A DNA stretch of 64,000 bases from Sphingomonas sp. PP-CC-1A-547 (GCF_003610375.1 NZ_RAPZ01000010.1:98161-162160), one strand, 5' to 3'; numbered from the stretch's first letter, positions 1-9,432 are shown. The notes: a model not told the origin generated them from the sequence alone. Program-made: numbers and translations.

Positions 1-1
1 G

Positions 2-508
2 GTCGCTGGCTGACCATGGTCGGTCAGCATAACGGACCTATCCGTCCTCACTGACGTTTGTCCTGAAAGATCAGGAGAGCGCGATGACTAGTCCGCATGC
101 CGAACCCCGCGACGTCTTCCATGAAGATGGCGAGGTCGTGATCGACGGGCCGGACGGGGCAGTCATCGCGATGACGCCCGAAGCGGCGTTGCGCACGGCG
201 GGTCGGCTGGATGAGGCAGCGCTTGATGAACTTATCGCGCGGGCGCAGCGATCTGTCGCTGGCTGACCATGGTCGGTCAGCATAACGGACCTATCCGTCC
301 TCACTGACGTTTGTCCTGAAAGATCAGGAGAGCGCGATGACTAGTCCGCATACCGAACCCCGCGACGTCTTCCATGAAGATGGCGAGGTCGTGATCGACG
401 GGCCGGACGGGGCAGTCATCGCGATGACGCCCGAAGCGGCGTTGCGCACGGCGGGTCGGCTGGATGAGGCAGCGCTTGATGAACTTATCGCGCGGGCGCA
501 GCGATCTG
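2..508. repeat. Tandem duplication, 253-bp unit
   Basis: Bases 2-255 recur at 255-508 with a single difference (G at 99, A at 352). Each unit holds a palindrome (GCTGACC, 6-bp loop, GGTCAGC; at 9-28 and 262-281), a leader with an AGGAG site, and one small gene. The first bases of the window read GTC GCT GGC TGA, the same last codons as the first gene, so the tail of at least one more copy probably lies to the left. The second copy diverges after base 508, where the array ends. Confidence 0.95.
84..266 (+). CDS. Small acidic hypothetical protein, tandem copy 1
   Basis: This encodes 60 residues. An AGGAG site lies 6 bases before the ATG. The protein is acidic and begins MTSPHAEPRDVFHEDGEV; it has a likely beta-hairpin (residues 15-30, with two GPDG-type turns) and a helical C-terminus rich in Ala, Leu and Glu. 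It has no signal peptide, membrane segment or cysteine. I do not recognise the family or a function. It differs from the next copy by Ala6 versus Thr6 and by the last few residues (SVAG versus SGDAD). The conserved leader and clean reading frame in both copies support a real gene. Confidence 0.6.
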   Translation: MTSPHAEPRDVFHEDGEVVIDGPDGAVIAMTPEAALRTAGRLDEAALDELIARAQRSVAG

Positions 509-522
509 GTGATGCGGATTGA
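337..522 (+). CDS. Small acidic hypothetical protein, tandem copy 2
   Basis: This 61-residue near-identical copy of the gene at 84-266 has the same leader and AGGAG site. Residue 6 is Thr instead of Ala, and the C-terminus reads SGDAD because the repeat boundary falls in the last codons. This tail may be the ancestral one, with SVAG created at the duplication junction. Function is unknown. The downstream HAD phosphatase gene converges on it, its stop lying 18 bases away. Confidence 0.6.
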   Translation: MTSPHTEPRDVFHEDGEVVIDGPDGAVIAMTPEAALRTAGRLDEAALDELIARAQRSGDAD

Positions 523-540
523 GCCGGTCGTTCGTGCCGG

Positions 541-1203
541 TCAGCGAGACGTAACAGCCAGTCGACCGTCTGAAGTGATCGTGGCGGTCACGTCCAGATA
601 ATCGTCTATCCGCGGATAACGCGTATCGAGCCGGTGGCTCGTTCCATGGGTCGCCGTGATCACCAGGACATCCGCACCCGCTGCCTCGCCGGCCGTGATG
701 CCGGCAGGGGCATCTTCGAACACCAGGCAATCGCTCGCCGAGACGCCGAGTCGTTCGGCTGCGACCAGGAAACAGTCTGGTGCGGGCTTGCCGTTGGGGA
801 TGTCGTCGGCGGCAATCATCGTCGCGGGGATCGGCAGGCCGGCGGCCTTGAGGCGGACTTCCGCTAGCGCCCGAGGGGCAGACGTGACGATCGTCCAGCG
901 CTCCGGGGGCAAGCTGGCTAGGAATGCGGCGGCACCGGCGATCGGCTCGACGTCTCCGACGTCGAGCATTTCGGCGGCGGTAATCGCGGCGGCCTCGGCG
1001 ACCGGGTCGACGCCGGGGAGGTTGAGGCGCCGGACCGTCTCGACCGATTGCACGCCGTGGATCGTCGGCACGAACGTCGCGGCGTCGAGGCCGTGTGCGA
1101 TCGCCCACTTCGTCCAGGTCCTCTCGGCGGATGCGATCGATGTGAGGATCGTGCCGTCCATGTCGAACAGGAATGCGGCGTAGCTGCGGGTCGGGAGAGT
1201 CAT
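541..1203 (-). CDS. HAD-family sugar-phosphate phosphatase
   Basis: This 220-residue haloacid dehalogenase hydrolase resembles phosphoglycolate/2-deoxyglucose-6-phosphate-type phosphatases. Motif I is FLFDMDGTI near residues 11-19, with the nucleophile and acid/base aspartates. Motif II is IVTSAPRA with the serine/threonine. The motif III lysine is in PNGKPAPD, and motif IV is VFEDAPAG with acidic metal ligands. The cap lies between motifs I and II. The ATG at 1203 was chosen because family members begin just before motif I; the open frame runs further upstream into a palindromic repeat. The substrate is unknown; hexose or hexitol phosphates are typical. It is probably transcribed alone, since a terminator separates it from csbD upstream. 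Confidence 0.85.
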   Translation of the reverse strand: MTLPTRSYAAFLFDMDGTILTSIASAERTWTKWAIAHGLDAATFVPTIHGVQSVETVRRLNLPGVDPVAEAAAITAAEMLDVGDVEPIAGAAAFLASLPPERWTIVTSAPRALAEVRLKAAGLPIPATMIAADDIPNGKPAPDCFLVAAERLGVSASDCLVFEDAPAGITAGEAAGADVLVITATHGTSHRLDTRYPRIDDYLDVTATITSDGRLAVTSR

Positions 1204-1263
1204 GCGGGTGCTCGTGAGGGAGGTTGGCGGGTTGGGCAAGGCGATTTGATTCGGCTCTCTGCA

Positions 1264-1367
1264 CCACCCCGGCGAAGGCCGGGGCCCAACTGGCATGTCA
1301 GAGGTAACGACGCGCTGCCCTTAATGAGCATCGTTCCCCAATTGGGCCCCGGCCTTCGCCGGGGTGG
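1264..1367. repeat. GC-rich inverted repeat (26-bp perfect arms)
   Basis: Arms at 1264-1289 and 1342-1367 are perfect reverse complements around a 52-base spacer. The arm core is CCCCGGCGAAGGCCGGGG, itself nearly palindromic, so each arm can also fold alone. It lies between the HAD gene and the csbD terminator. It belongs to the dispersed palindromes seen through this window. Confidence 0.9.
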
Positions 1368-1406
1368 AGGCAGTTCTGATAATGGCGGCAGCAAAAACCT
1401 ATCACA

Positions 1407-1442
1407 CAAAGAAAAGGCCGCCTCGGTTTCCCGAAGCGGCCT
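1407..1442 (-). terminator. Rho-independent terminator of csbD
   Basis: The stem AGGCCGC/GCGGCCT extends by TCGG/CCGA around a TTTC loop. Read on the minus strand, it is followed by TTTTCTTT. It lies about 25 bases after the csbD stop. Confidence 0.8.
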
Positions 1443-1465
1443 GTATTCCTGCATCAAGCTAAAGC

Positions 1466-1648
1466 TTAGATGTCGTCGCCGAGTGCGCCTTTGACGCTGC
1501 CCTTGACGTTCTGCGCAGTGCCCTTAGCCTGCTGCGCTTCGCCTTCGGCTACCAGCTTCTCGTTGTCGGTCGCCTTACCGACGGCTTCCTTGACGTTGCC
1601 TGCAACCTTGTTGCCTGCTGCTGCGACCTTGTCGGTGAACTCGCCCAT
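1466..1648 (-). CDS. CsbD-family stress protein
   Basis: This 60-residue hydrophilic CsbD-like protein is a general-stress family of unknown molecular function. It is built of short Gly/Ala/Lys repeats (KVAGNVKEAVGKATDNEKL, then KGTAQNVKGSVKGALGD), the usual CsbD pattern. A GTG at 1660 is in frame, but the ATG at 1648 has GGAGG five bases upstream and is the better start. An EcfG-type promoter lies about 60 bases upstream and a hairpin terminator follows. It is therefore a single-gene unit, probably induced by osmotic, stationary-phase or desiccation stress. Confidence 0.9.
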   Translation of the reverse strand: MGEFTDKVAAAGNKVAGNVKEAVGKATDNEKLVAEGEAQQAKGTAQNVKGSVKGALGDDI

Positions 1649-1707
1649 CAGAGCCTCCACTTGCTTTGCGGGCCCGCCAACCGGGCCGCTTGAACTTGCT
1701 CTGGTAT

Positions 1708-1732
1708 AACGGCCGTCTTTACCGAGGGTTCC
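1708..1732 (-). promoter_or_regulatory. Probable EcfG general-stress promoter for csbD
   Basis: On the minus strand the sequence reads GGAAC, 16 bases, CGTT, which is the alphaproteobacterial EcfG (extracytoplasmic sigma of the PhyR-NepR system) consensus. It ends 60 bases before the csbD start. The match to both elements and the spacing are seen directly; use by EcfG is inferred. Confidence 0.75.
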
Positions 1733-1771
1733 GTGACGTTTGCGTCATGACCTGCTTTGCGATCAGGCGGG

Positions 1772-2764
1772 TCAAATCAACCCCGCCAGCGGGCTCGACG
1801 GATCGGCATAGCGGCGCTGGCCCATCCGCCCCGCGCGATACGCGAGCCGCCCCGATTCGACCGCCGCCTTCATCGCCGCCGCCATCATCAACGGGTCCTT
1901 CGCCTCGGCGATCGCGGTGTTCATCAGCACGCCGTCGCAGCCCAGCTCCATCGCCACCGCCGCATCCGACGCGGTGCCCACGCCGGCGTCGACCAGTACG
2001 GGCACCCCTGCCCCCTCGACGATCAGCCGGATCGTCACGCGGTTCTGGATGCCTAGCCCCGAACCGATCGGCGCGCCCAGCGGCATGATCGCGACCGCGC
2101 CGGCGTTCTCGAGGCGCTTGGTGGCGATCGGATCGTCGACGCAATAGACCATCGGCTTGAAGCCCTCGTTCGCCAGGATCTCGGTCGCGCGCAGTGTCTC
2201 GATCATGTCGGGATAGAGCGTCTTCGCCTCGCCGAGGACTTCGAGCTTCACCAACTCCCAGCCACCCGCCTCGCGCGCCAGTCGCAGCGTGCGAATCGCC
2301 GACTCGGCGTCGAAGCAGCCGGCGGTGTTGGGGAGGTAGGTGATCTTCTTCGGGTCGATGAAGTCGGTCAGCATCGGCGCGTTGCGATCTGACACGTTGA
2401 CGCGGCGGACGGCGACCGTGACGATCTGCGCGCCAGACGCCTCGACCGCGGCGGCGTTCTGCGCGAAGTCCTTGTACTTGCCGGTGCCGACGATCAGCCG
2501 CGACTTGAAGGTCTGGCCGGCAACCGTCCAGCTGTCCTCATGGTCGCCACCACCGACGAAATGCACGATCTCGAGATCGTCGCCGTCCTCGACCATCACG
2601 TTGGCCAAGGTCGAGCGCGGCACGACTTCCATATTCCGCTCGACCGCGATCTTCTCGGGTACGAGGCCGAGTTCGGTCGCGAGTCCGGCCAGCGAGAGCC
2701 CGGCGGAGACGCGCTTGTGCTCGCCGTTGACGGTGATCGAGACGGTGCCATCGGAATGGGGCAT
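1772..2764 (-). CDS. thiG: ThiS-ThiG fusion, sulfur carrier and thiazole synthase
   Basis: This 330-residue protein joins two thiamine-thiazole enzymes. Residues about 8-73 are a ThiS-like ubiquitin fold ending in the Gly-Gly sulfur-carrier signature (GGG at 71-73). Residues about 79-330 are ThiG, the TIM-barrel thiazole synthase that forms thiazole phosphate from deoxyxylulose phosphate, dehydroglycine and ThiS-thiocarboxylate. The ThiG features [12 protein letters not shown] (Schiff-base lysine region), PIGSGLGI and [12 protein letters not shown] are present. In free ThiS the Gly-Gly must be C-terminal to be adenylated, so an internal Gly-Gly is odd. Similar fusions occur in other alphaproteobacteria. 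The ATG at 2764 has only a weak ribosome site. No TPP riboswitch is seen upstream. Confidence 0.93.
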   Translation of the reverse strand: MPHSDGTVSITVNGEHKRVSAGLSLAGLATELGLVPEKIAVERNMEVVPRSTLANVMVEDGDDLEIVHFVGGGDHEDSWTVAGQTFKSRLIVGTGKYKDFAQNAAAVEASGAQIVTVAVRRVNVSDRNAPMLTDFIDPKKITYLPNTAGCFDAESAIRTLRLAREAGGWELVKLEVLGEAKTLYPDMIETLRATEILANEGFKPMVYCVDDPIATKRLENAGAVAIMPLGAPIGSGLGIQNRVTIRLIVEGAGVPVLVDAGVGTASDAAVAMELGCDGVLMNTAIAEAKDPLMMAAAMKAAVESGRLAYRAGRMGQRRYADPSSPLAGLI

Positions 2765-2895
2765 GGTGCGTGATCCACTATATAGCGAAGGCGCGGCTCG
2801 ACTTGTCGCGAGACGGGCCTGTAAGGAATGGCGTGACGCGCATATAGAGACCGCTCCGCAGCACCCGCAACCGACCCGTAACCGAAAGGCCGCCC

Positions 2896-3330
2896 TTGCC
2901 CGATACGATATTCGTCCTGAACGGCCCCAACCTCAACCTGCTGGGAACGCGCGAGCCGGAAATCTATGGCGACGAGACGCTCGACGACATCGCCGGGATG
3001 CTGGAGGACCGCGCCCGCGAGCTCGATCTGGAGATCGACATGCGCCAGTCGAATCACGAGGGGCACCTCGTCGACTGGATTCAGGAGGCGCAGGCGCGCG
3101 GTGCCAAGGCCGTGATCCTCAACGCGGGCGCATTCACGCACACCTCGGTTGCGGTGCACGACGCGATCAAGGGCGTGAAGACGCCGGTGATCGAAGTGCA
3201 TCTTTCCAATCCCCACAAGCGTGAATCGTTCAGGCATGTGAGCCTGGTCGGTCAGGCGGCGAAGGGTACGATCGCGGGTTTCGGCGCGCTTTCGTATCTG
3301 CTCGCGCTTGAAGCCGTCGCACGGTTCTGA
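2896..3330 (+). CDS. aroQ: Type II 3-dehydroquinate dehydratase
   Basis: This 144-residue type II dehydroquinase performs the third step of the shikimate pathway. The family signature [18 protein letters not shown] is at residues 8-25 and includes the catalytic tyrosine (Tyr24). The other active-site blocks follow: SNHEG (about 52-56), [13 protein letters not shown] and the ESFRHVS arginine loop. The length is normal and the enzyme is expected to be a dodecamer. The start is TTG at 2896, since no ATG is in frame before the signature and AAAGG lies 6 bases upstream. It is followed 14 bases later by accB, so aroQ-accB-accC is probably one transcript. It is divergent from thiG. Confidence 0.95.
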   Translation: MPDTIFVLNGPNLNLLGTREPEIYGDETLDDIAGMLEDRARELDLEIDMRQSNHEGHLVDWIQEAQARGAKAVILNAGAFTHTSVAVHDAIKGVKTPVIEVHLSNPHKRESFRHVSLVGQAAKGTIAGFGALSYLLALEAVARF

Positions 3331-3344
3331 CAGGAGGCCCCGCC

Positions 3345-3830
3345 ATGAACGATACACCAGAAACAACAGGCGCCATGCAGGTCGATGTGACCCTGGTGCG
3401 CCAGCTCGCCGAACTGCTCGACACCACGCAGCTGACCGAGATCGAGGTCGAGGACGGCTCGCGCCGGATTCGCGTCGCGCGCAAGGCCGCCCAGGCTGCA
3501 CCCGTCGCGCATTACGCGCCGCCCGCCCCGGCCCCCGTCTCGGCACCGCTGTCGATCCCGCAGGCCGAAGTCGGCGCGTCCGCCCCAGCGATCAGCGCGA
3601 GCGCGGTCAAATCCCCGATGGTCGGCACCGTCTATCTCGCCGCCAACCCCGAGGCGAAGCCGTTCTCGACCGTCGGCCAGAAGGTCGCGGCCGGCGACAC
3701 GCTGCTGATCATCGAGGCGATGAAGGTGATGAACACGATCGTCGCGCCGTCGGCCGGCACCGTGACCGCGATCCTGGTCGAGAACGGCCAGCCGGTCGAG
3801 TTCGACCAGCCGCTGGTCGTGGTGGAATAA
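3345..3830 (+). CDS. accB: Biotin carboxyl carrier protein of acetyl-CoA carboxylase
   Basis: This 161-residue BCCP carries the biotin that shuttles carboxyl groups in the first step of fatty acid synthesis. The N-terminal domain (1-50) binds the carboxylase. A flexible Ala/Pro-rich linker spans about 50-85. The C-terminal biotinyl domain (87-161) contains EAMKVMN with the biotinylated lysine at 127. AGGAGG lies 8 bases before the ATG. The stop overlaps the accC start (TAATG), implying translational coupling. Confidence 0.97.
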   Translation: MNDTPETTGAMQVDVTLVRQLAELLDTTQLTEIEVEDGSRRIRVARKAAQAAPVAHYAPPAPAPVSAPLSIPQAEVGASAPAISASAVKSPMVGTVYLAANPEAKPFSTVGQKVAAGDTLLIIEAMKVMNTIVAPSAGTVTAILVENGQPVEFDQPLVVVE

Positions 3831-5182
3831 TGCCGCAAATCAAGAAGCTGCTCATTGCGAATCGCGGCGAGATCGCGCTGCGGATTCACCGCGCCTGCCA
3901 TGAGATGGGCATCAAGACGGTCGCGGTGCACTCGACCGCCGACGCCGACGCGATGCACGTGCGGCTCGCCGACGAGGCGATCTGCATCGGACCGCCGTCC
4001 GCCGCGGACAGCTATCTGAACATCCCGAACATCATCTCGGCCGCCGAAATCTCCGGCGCAGACGCGATTCATCCGGGCTACGGCTTCCTCAGCGAGAATG
4101 CGCAGTTTGCCGAGATCGTCGAACTGCACAACATCCTGTTCGTCGGGCCTAAGCCCGAGCACATCCGGACGATGGGCGACAAGGTCCAGGCCAAGCGCAC
4201 CGCGGGCGCTCTCGGGCTGCCGCTCGTCCCCGGTTCGGACGGTGCGATCAGCGACATCGCCGAGGCGAAGCGCATCGCCGAGGACATCGGCTATCCGGTG
4301 ATCATTAAGGCCGCTAGCGGCGGCGGCGGTCGCGGGATGAAGGTCGTCAACAACGCCGACGATCTCGAAACGCAGATGCAGCAGGCCGGCAGCGAGGCGA
4401 AGGCCGCGTTCGGCGACGCCACCGTCTACATGGAAAAATACCTCGGCAATCCGCGGCATATCGAATTCCAGATCTTTGGCGACGGCAACGGCAATGCGAT
4501 CCATCTCGGTGAGCGCGATTGCTCGTTGCAGCGCCGCCACCAGAAGGTGCTTGAGGAAGCGCCCTCGCCGATCATCACCGCGGAAGAGCGCGAGCGGATG
4601 GGTGGGATCGTCGCCAAGGCGATGGCCGACATGGGCTATCGCGGCGCGGGGACGATCGAGTTCCTGTGGGAAGCGGGCGAATTCTACTTCATCGAGATGA
4701 ACACCCGGCTCCAGGTCGAGCATCCGGTGACCGAGATGATCACCGGGCTGGACCTGGTTCGCGAGCAGATCCGGGTGGCCGAGGGTCATCCGCTGACGCT
4801 CCGCCAGGAAGACGTCCAGTTCCGCGGCCATGCCATCGAATGCCGCATCAACGCCGAGGACCCGCGCACGTTCGCGCCGTCGCCGGGGCTGGTGAAGGTG
4901 TATCACGCACCGGGCGGGATGCACGTGCGCGTCGATAGCGGGCTGTATGCCGGCTATCGCGTGCCGCCTTATTACGACTCGATGATCGCCAAGCTAATCG
5001 TTTACGGGACGACTCGGCAGGGCGCGCTGCGCCGGTTGCGGCGTGCGCTCGAGGAGATGGTGATCGAGGGCGTCACGACGACGATCCCGCTGCACCGTGC
5101 GCTGCTCGACGATCCTGAGTTCCAGGAAGGCGCGTACACGATCAAGTGGCTGGAAGAGTGGTTGGCCAAGCAGGGGGCGTAA
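3830..5182 (+). CDS. accC: Biotin carboxylase subunit of acetyl-CoA carboxylase
   Basis: This 450-residue ATP-grasp enzyme carboxylates biotin on AccB. The N-terminal domain starts [14 protein letters not shown]. The ATP-binding Gly-rich loop is [10 protein letters not shown] near residue 160-170. The metal/bicarbonate site is in [13 protein letters not shown], followed by the C-terminal domain [10 protein letters not shown]. Length matches the family (about 449). The ATG overlaps the accB stop by one base; the frame is open much further upstream but that part is antisense-like shadow over accB. Confidence 0.98.
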   Translation: MPQIKKLLIANRGEIALRIHRACHEMGIKTVAVHSTADADAMHVRLADEAICIGPPSAADSYLNIPNIISAAEISGADAIHPGYGFLSENAQFAEIVELHNILFVGPKPEHIRTMGDKVQAKRTAGALGLPLVPGSDGAISDIAEAKRIAEDIGYPVIIKAASGGGGRGMKVVNNADDLETQMQQAGSEAKAAFGDATVYMEKYLGNPRHIEFQIFGDGNGNAIHLGERDCSLQRRHQKVLEEAPSPIITAEERERMGGIVAKAMADMGYRGAGTIEFLWEAGEFYFIEMNTRLQVEHPVTEMITGLDLVREQIRVAEGHPLTLRQEDVQFRGHAIECRINAEDPRTFAPSPGLVKVYHAPGGMHVRVDSGLYAGYRVPPYYDSMIAKLIVYGTTRQGALRRLRRALEEMVIEGVTTTIPLHRALLDDPEFQEGAYTIKWLEEWLAKQGA

Positions 5183-5200
5183 CTTCCCCACGGTACTAAG

Positions 5201-5259
5201 CTTGTTCTCCCGCGAAGGCTGGAGCCTAGACTGGGCTCCCGCCTTCGCGGGAGAACAAG
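5201..5259. repeat. Inverted repeat after accC
   Basis: Perfect 19-bp arms lie at 5201-5219 and 5241-5259, each with the CCCGCGAAGGC core. It can fold into a strong hairpin 18 bases after the accC stop. It may act as a terminator, though no T-tract follows. Same family as 7913-7977. Confidence 0.88.
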
Positions 5260-5313
5260 AAGTGGGTAAGACCTCCGTCCAGGCCGGGGCTAGTTCGAGA
5301 TGACGGAGCATTC

Positions 5314-5649
5314 GTGAAGGCGACGATCTACCACAACCCGCGTTGCTCCAAGTCCCGCGAGGCGCTCGCGCTGCTGCAAGAGGCAGGAGCGGACGTCACG
5401 ATCGTCGAATACCTCAAGAACCCTCCATCCCGCGCGGAACTCGTCCGCCTGTACGACCGCGCGGGCATGACGCCGCGCCAGGGGCTTCGCATGGCCGAGG
5501 ACGGCGCCAAGGCGGTCAAGCACGGCAACGCCGAGGCGATCCTCGATGCGATGATGATCGATCCGCTGTTGATCGAGCGCCCACTGGTCGAGACCGACAA
5601 GGGCGTCAGGCTCGGCCGCCCGATCGCGCGGCTGCACGAGATCCTGTGA
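5314..5649 (+). CDS. arsC: ArsC-family (glutaredoxin-coupled) reductase
   Basis: This 111-residue thioredoxin-fold protein of the ArsC/Spx family probably reduces arsenate using glutathione and glutaredoxin. It starts MKATIYHNPRCSKSRE, with the single catalytic cysteine at residue 11 in the NPRCSKS loop typical of arsenate reductases. The C-terminal ERPLVETDKGVRLGRP segment contains the family arginine. The start is GTG at 5314, supported by CGGAG 8 bases upstream. No arsenite exporter or ArsR gene is adjacent, so a general redox role is possible. Confidence 0.85.
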   Translation: MKATIYHNPRCSKSREALALLQEAGADVTIVEYLKNPPSRAELVRLYDRAGMTPRQGLRMAEDGAKAVKHGNAEAILDAMMIDPLLIERPLVETDKGVRLGRPIARLHEIL

Positions 5650-5677
5650 TCGGCTCGCCTGCCCTTACATTGCGCAC

Positions 5678-5692
5678 GCACCGTCCAGGTGC
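5678..5692. promoter_or_regulatory. Putative NtrC binding site upstream of glnB
   Basis: GCAC, seven bases, GTGC (perfect NtrC dyad; the inner pairs C/G also match). It lies 58 bases upstream of the sigma-54 promoter, a normal enhancer spacing. Confidence 0.65.
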
Positions 5693-5710
5693 CGCAATTT
5701 CGGGCAGTGA

Positions 5711-6169
<459 letters not shown>

Positions 6170-6313
6170 TTCTTACCCACGCATGAGGCGTTGACGACGA
6201 GTGACGACATCGTCATTTGACGCGACGCAACATTGTGTGGAAATCCCGTTCCATACCGCAATTAGATTCCCCGCATGACGCGGCGGAAATCTCAAAAACG
6301 AAGGGCAAGCATC

Positions 6314-7726
6314 ATGGCGAATTCGGCCTCCGACGTTCTCAATATGATCAAGGACCAGGAGATCGAGTGGGTCGATCTGCGGTTCACCGATCCCAAGGGC
6401 AAGTGGCAGCATCTGACGATGGTCGCGAGCCTGATCGGCGAAGACGAGCTGACCGACGGCCTGATGTTCGACGGCTCGTCGATCGAGGGCTGGAAGGCGA
6501 TCAACGAGAGCGACATGACGCTCAAGCCCGATCTCGACGCGGTCTATGTCGATCCGTTCTCGGCGACGCCGATGATGATCCTGATCTGCGACATCAGCGA
6601 CCCGTCGACCGGCGAGCTCTACGCACGCGATCCGCGCTCGACCGCCAAGCGCGCCGAGGCGTATCTGCTGACCACCGGCGTCGGCGACACCGTGTATGTC
6701 GGCCCCGAAGCCGAATTCTTCATGTTCGACGACGTCCGCTTCGAGAACAGCTATTCGACCAGCTACTACAAGATCGACGACATCGAGCTGCCGGGCAATT
6801 CGGGTCGCGAATATGAGGGCGGCAACCTCGGCCACCGTCCGCGCGCCAAGGGTGGGTACTTCCCGGTCGCGCCGGTCGACAGCGCCGTCGACATCCGCGG
6901 CGAGATGGTTTCGACGATGATCGAGATGGGCCTGCCGTGCGACAAGCATCACCACGAAGTCGCCGCCGCACAGCATGAGCTGGGCCTGACGTTCGGCACG
7001 CTGACGCAGACCGCGGATCGCATGCAGATCTACAAGTATGTCGTCCACCAGGTCGCGCATGCGTACGGCAAGACGGCGACGTTCATGCCGAAGCCGATCA
7101 AGGAGGACAATGGTTCGGGGATGCACACGCATTTCTCGATCTGGGAAGGCAAGACGCCGCTTTTCGCCGGCAACGGCTATGCGGGCCTGAGCGACATGTG
7201 CCTGTATTTCATCGGCGGCATCATCAAGCACGCCAAGGCGGTCAACGCGTTCACCAACCCGTCGACCAACAGCTACAAGCGCCTCGTCCCCGGCTACGAA
7301 GCGCCGGTGCTGCTCGCTTACTCGGCGCGCAACCGCTCGGCATCGTGCCGCATTCCGTACGGCACCGGCCCCAAGGCGAAGCGCGTCGAAGTGCGCTTCC
7401 CCGACGCGCTGGCCAACCCGTATCTCGCTTACGCGGCGCTGATGATGGCGGGCATGGACGGCATCCTCAACAAGATCCATCCGGGCGAAGCGATGGACAA
7501 AAACCTGTACGACCTGCCGCCGGCGGAGCTCGCCCAGGTCCCGACCGTCGCGGGTTCGCTTCGCGAGGCGCTCGAATGCCTGCTGGCCGACCACGACTTC
7601 CTGCTGAAGGGCGACGTGTTCTCGAAGGACCAGATCGAGAGCTATGTCGAGATCAAGTACGCTGAGGTTGCGCGCTGGGAGATGACGCCTAGCCCGGTCG
7701 AGTATGACATGTACTACAGCGGCTGA
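6314..7726 (+). CDS. glnA: Glutamine synthetase type I
   Basis: This 470-residue dodecameric GS-I makes glutamine from glutamate, ammonia and ATP. Motifs in order: FDGSSIEGW (about 52-60), the metal-binding PEAEFFMFD, the ammonia/glutamate site NGSGMHTH (267-273), the ATP-site [15 protein letters not shown] segment and the adenylylation site KNLYDLPP (Tyr399). The ATG at 6314 was chosen for the conserved [18 protein letters not shown]-terminus and AAGGG upstream. It follows glnB, the usual alphaproteobacterial order. A hairpin terminator lies about 105 bases after the stop. The 144-base gap after glnB may hold a second promoter, but none is convincing. Confidence 0.98.
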   Translation: MANSASDVLNMIKDQEIEWVDLRFTDPKGKWQHLTMVASLIGEDELTDGLMFDGSSIEGWKAINESDMTLKPDLDAVYVDPFSATPMMILICDISDPSTGELYARDPRSTAKRAEAYLLTTGVGDTVYVGPEAEFFMFDDVRFENSYSTSYYKIDDIELPGNSGREYEGGNLGHRPRAKGGYFPVAPVDSAVDIRGEMVSTMIEMGLPCDKHHHEVAAAQHELGLTFGTLTQTADRMQIYKYVVHQVAHAYGKTATFMPKPIKEDNGSGMHTHFSIWEGKTPLFAGNGYAGLSDMCLYFIGGIIKHAKAVNAFTNPSTNSYKRLVPGYEAPVLLAYSARNRSASCRIPYGTGPKAKRVEVRFPDALANPYLAYAALMMAGMDGILNKIHPGEAMDKNLYDLPPAELAQVPTVAGSLREALECLLADHDFLLKGDVFSKDQIESYVEIKYAEVARWEMTPSPVEYDMYYSG

Positions 7727-7831
7727 GGCGCGACCACGCCCGCGCCGATCCGCGCAGCGGATATCCGCTGTCGGCCGGCGTCGTGTAGCGACGACCGACG
7801 GCGTGGCTTTGCCACGTCGCTGAATTGGAAG

Positions 7832-7864
7832 AGGGCGCGCGGAGCAATCCGGGCGCCCTTTTTC
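7832..7864 (+). terminator. Rho-independent terminator after glnA
   Basis: AGGGCGC and GCGCCCT form a stem around a roughly 14-base loop, followed directly by TTTTT. Another small hairpin (CGTGGC, ttt, GCCACG at 7802-7816) precedes it. Confidence 0.8.
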
Positions 7865-7912
7865 GTAAATTCTCCCCTTGCAGGGGAGGATCAAGTTTCG
7901 TGCGTCTGCGCC

Positions 7913-7977
7913 AAGCTTGTTTCCCCGCGAAGGCGGGGATCCAGTCTGGGCTCCCGCCTTCGCGGGAGAACAAGCTT
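7913..7977. repeat. Inverted repeat with CGCGAAGG core
   Basis: Arms at about 7913-7937 and 7951-7977 carry AAGCTTGTT plus CCCCGCGAAGGCGGGG-type cores. It is the same family as 5201-5259; a partial extra copy of the right arm (GCGGGAGAACAAG) follows at 7979-7991. The rest of the glnA to 8092 gap holds the terminator and no gene. Confidence 0.85.
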
Positions 7978-8091
7978 TGCGGGAGAACAAGGGTAGCCTT
8001 GGTTAACTTGAGGGTGGGCTCAGATTGATCGACCGTGACCGCCACCCATATCCTTCCCGAGAGCTCTCCCGAAGAAACCCAAGGAACACCC

Positions 8092-9429
8092 GTGAGCGAA
8101 GACAGCGGCAACAGCGCCGGACGCGCGATCCCGAGTGGCCGCCTCGCCCGTCTCGGCGTCTTCGGCAAACTCGCGGGCGGTGTCGCCGGCGGAGTCGTGG
8201 CCGAAGGCGCCCGCCGTCTCGCCAACGGCGAACGCCCCAAGATCGGCGACCTTCTCCTCACCCCCGCCAACGCCACGCGCGTCGCCGACCAGCTCTCGCA
8301 CCTTCGCGGTGCCGCGATGAAGCTGGGGCAGATGATCTCGATGGATGCGGGCGACATGCTCCCTCCCGAACTCGCCACCATCCTCGCGCGCCTGCGCAAC
8401 AACGCGAACCACATGCCGCCGCAGCAACTCGACCGCGTGCTCGCCGCGGAATGGGGCAAGGACTGGCGCCGCCGCTTCGCACATTTCCAGGCGCACCCGG
8501 TCGCCGCCGCCTCGATCGGCCAGGTCCACCGCGCGCGCCTGCCCGACGGCACCGAACTGGCGATCAAGGTCCAGTATCCCGGCGTTAAGGAGAGCATCGA
8601 CGCCGACGTCGACAACGTCGCGACACTGCTGCGGGTGTCCGGCATGCTCCCCAAGTCGCTCGACATCGCGCCGTTGCTCGCCGAGGCGAAGAAGCAGCTC
8701 CACGAGGAAGCCGATTACCTCCGCGAGGCGCAGATGCTGGTGCGCTACGGCGACCTGCTCGCCGATCAGTCGCAGTTCGTCGTGCCCGCGCTCTATTCGG
8801 AGCTGACCACGCCACGCGTTCTCGCGATGAGCTTCGTTACCGGCGTGCCCGTCGAGACGCTGGAGACCGCGCCGCAGGACATCCGCGACCGCGTGATGCA
8901 CGACCTGATTTCGCTCGTGCTGCGCGAGTTGTTCGACTGGCGGCTGATGCAGACGGACCCCAACTTCGCCAACTACCGCTGGCAGCCCGAGACGGAAAAG
9001 CTCGTCTTGCTCGATTTTGGCGCTGCCCGCCCCCTCCCCGCCGAGACCGGAGAAGGCTATCGTCGCCTGCTTACCGCAGCCCTCGCCGGCGACCGTGACG
9101 CGGTGCGCGAAGCGGCCATTGCCGCCGGTTTCCTCGGCGAAGCGGCCGTTCTCCAGCACCGCGCACTCGTTGATCGGATGATCGACGTCATCCTCGCCGA
9201 GCTCGCCAAGCCCGGCCCATTCGACTTCGGCGACCGCGCGTTCGTCGGGGTCCTGCGCGAACAGGGTACCGAGATCGCGCGCGACCGCGATACCTGGCAC
9301 CTGCCGCCGATCGACACGCTGTTCGTCCAGCGCAAGATCAGCGGCACCGCTTTGCTCGCTGCTCGCCTCAAGGCGCAGGTCGACATCCGCACGATGGTCG
9401 CCGCCTATTGCGACGGCGCGCCGTCGTGA
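8092..9429 (+). CDS. ABC1/AarF/UbiB-family atypical kinase
   Basis: This 445-residue protein belongs to the ABC1 (ADCK/COQ8/UbiB) atypical kinase-like family, linked to quinone and lipid homeostasis. It shows the KxGQ helix AAMKLGQMISMDAGDMLPPEL (described here in parts), an Ala-rich loop in VAAASIGQVHRARL, the ATP-binding lysine in LAIKVQYPGV, ETDYLREA-like EEADYLREAQ, and DFGAARPL at the metal site. The frame opens at GTG 8035, but GTG 8092 has AAGGA 7 bases upstream and is preferred. No ubi genes are adjacent, so a role in ubiquinone synthesis is only one possibility. Confidence 0.85.
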   Translation: MSEDSGNSAGRAIPSGRLARLGVFGKLAGGVAGGVVAEGARRLANGERPKIGDLLLTPANATRVADQLSHLRGAAMKLGQMISMDAGDMLPPELATILARLRNNANHMPPQQLDRVLAAEWGKDWRRRFAHFQAHPVAAASIGQVHRARLPDGTELAIKVQYPGVKESIDADVDNVATLLRVSGMLPKSLDIAPLLAEAKKQLHEEADYLREAQMLVRYGDLLADQSQFVVPALYSELTTPRVLAMSFVTGVPVETLETAPQDIRDRVMHDLISLVLRELFDWRLMQTDPNFANYRWQPETEKLVLLDFGAARPLPAETGEGYRRLLTAALAGDRDAVREAAIAAGFLGEAAVLQHRALVDRMIDVILAELAKPGPFDFGDRAFVGVLREQGTEIARDRDTWHLPPIDTLFVQRKISGTALLAARLKAQVDIRTMVAAYCDGAPS

Positions 9430-9432
9430 GGA

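Noticed and set aside
485..1267. 260-codon minus-strand frame over the HAD gene
   Set aside because: It is a +1 shadow, Arg/Pro-rich and without domain content; the HAD frame is clear.
2765..2895. TPP riboswitch before thiG
   Set aside because: No CTGAGA or ACCCTTT-type conserved blocks of the TPP aptamer are present.
6170..6313. Separate sigma-54 promoter for glnA
   Set aside because: No GG-N10-GC with the surrounding consensus was found; only the glnB promoter is convincing.
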